A stretch of DNA of 64,000 nucleotides from Paracoccus everestensis. Its GTDB lineage: Bacteria > Pseudomonadota > Alphaproteobacteria > Rhodobacterales > Rhodobacteraceae. Both the position numbers and the translations under genes were made by a program. This document shows positions 63,355 through 64,000 of the stretch, in pieces. The DNA is taken from the NCBI RefSeq assembly GCF_021491915.1, contig NZ_CP090836.1:1040501-1104500 (forward strand). The letters run 5' to 3'. How positions within the stretch are numbered: position 1 is the first letter of the stretch; the number at the start of each line of letters is the position of its first letter. Under the pieces are notes generated by a model. That model did no database searches. It was given only the letters and a program-made list of their open reading frames with translations, and was not told where the DNA came from.

Positions 63355-64000
63355 TCAGTTGGCAGGCGCAGGCGTCGTGCCGTCCGCCGCAGGTGCCGCC
63401 GCATCGGATCCCATCGGCGGGGTAGCGGGGGTTTCCGCAGTATCTGCCGGGGCAGGGGCGCCGGTCGCGGCAGGATCGGCCATGGCGGGATCGGTGGTCG
63501 TGGACGCCGCCGAATCAGGCGTGGCCACGGGGGTTGCTGCCGGATCGCTGGTCATTGCCGGATCGGTGGCAACCGGTGCGCCGGGCATGGGCGCCGTCGT
63601 CATCGTGCCATCGGCTGCGGTGCCGTCCGTGGCCATGCCACCACCTGCGGTCGTTCCACCGGCCATGGCATCCGGGGCTGCTTCCTGTTCGCGGAAGACA
63701 TATTCCGGCGCAGCCTCGGCTTCTTCCTGGGTCAGGTCGCTGGAGATCTGCTGGGCGTCATAGTTGATGGTCAGTTGATCCCACGGAACCGCGATCTGCT
63801 TTTCGCCGATCCCCAGGAAGCCGCCCACGCCGATCACGGCAGCTTTCATCGTGCCTGCTTCTGCATCGACGATCACGTCGTTGATTTCACCAATGGCATT
63901 GCCGTCGGGAGAATTGACGGTGGCATCGGTGATCCAGTCGATGCGCAGTTCGTTTTCGGCCTGCTGCTGTTCGACCTTGCCACTGGCTGCCACGGCGGCC
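63355..64000 (-). CDS. PRC-barrel domain protein, start beyond window
   Basis: About 215 residues are visible and the frame stays open to the right edge, so the N-terminus, probably with a signal peptide, is missing. Residues ~18-80 of the visible part form a PRC-barrel: ITDATVNSPDGNAIGEINDVIVDAE ... AAVIGVGGFLGIGEKQIAVPWDQL. The remaining ~120 residues are Ala/Thr/Pro/Met-rich low-complexity sequence with repeated TDPA/SDPA-like units. PRC-barrel proteins of this type are associated with stress and often accompany DUF2382 proteins. It could be exported; function unknown. Confidence 0.75.
   Translation of the reverse strand, partial: AAVAASGKVEQQQAENELRIDWITDATVNSPDGNAIGEINDVIVDAEAGTMKAAVIGVGGFLGIGEKQIAVPWDQLTINYDAQQISSDLTQEEAEAAPEYVFREQEAAPDAMAGGTTAGGGMATDGTAADGTMTTAPMPGAPVATDPAMTSDPAATPVATPDSAASTTTDPAMADPAATGAPAPADTAETPATPPMGSDAAAPAADGTTPAPAN

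Overview
The window reads as chromosomal DNA of a carotenoid-forming Paracoccus or close relative (Rhodobacteraceae, Alphaproteobacteria). The GC content is high throughout. The pseudoazurin is close to the Paracoccus protein. The block dusB-ntrB-ntrC-ntrY-ntrX-trkA-trkH-hfq-hflX is a gene order I know from Rhodobacterales, and its NtrC lacks GAFTGA as in Rhodobacter. I see no rRNA or tRNA genes, CRISPR arrays, intact insertion sequences or integrases. The two edge genes (isochorismatase-like at the left, PRC-barrel at the right) are cut by the window.

Left part (1-12.1 kb): an orphan response regulator, secreted pseudoazurin and DNA polymerase IV. Next comes a seven-gene minus-strand operon: two permeases, binding protein and ATPase of a polar-amino-acid-type ABC transporter, with a type II dehydroquinase, a Gfo/Idh/MocA oxidoreductase and a shikimate dehydrogenase-like protein. 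It looks like an uptake and catabolic unit for a quinate/shikimate-like compound. A BKACE enzyme is divergent to it. A Na/Pi-type transporter and a DUF892 stress protein follow.

Conflict-system-like island (12.1-21.2 kb): three translationally coupled minus-strand genes encode an EAD1-like domain plus trypsin-like protease, an EAD1-like domain plus a P-loop domain with Lys replaced by Arg, and a 1088-residue STAND NTPase with two membrane segments. Divergent to them is a 761-residue membrane protein, whose stop codon overlaps that of a second, V8-like protease. An unusually A+T-rich stretch borders the island. This is the most unusual system in the window.

Middle (21.4-43.3 kb): two overlapping DUF2382 stress genes are preceded by the same GGAAC-N16-TGTTGTG element as the DUF892 gene. 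The carotenoid cluster follows: type 2 isopentenyl diphosphate isomerase and crtE (divergent around a 12-bp palindrome), crtY-crtI-crtB (coupled), a DUF2585-like membrane protein and crtX. No crtZ or crtW is present. Then a polyol (mannitol/sorbitol-type) operon: HAD phosphatase, SorC-type regulator, binding protein, two permeases, ATPase and mannitol 2-dehydrogenase, with paired TTTGCC/GGCAAA operator-like sites. A yjbF-yjbH exopolysaccharide pair, a lipoprotein and L-serine dehydratase follow.

Right part (43.5-64 kb): the nitrogen-regulation/potassium/hfq block described above, a 25-bp perfect inverted repeat between hflX and ung, a coupled trpG-trpD-ung operon, and on the opposite strand a short proline-rich membrane protein, an aminotransferase, a PpiD-like foldase and trpE. 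A PRC-barrel gene runs off the right end.
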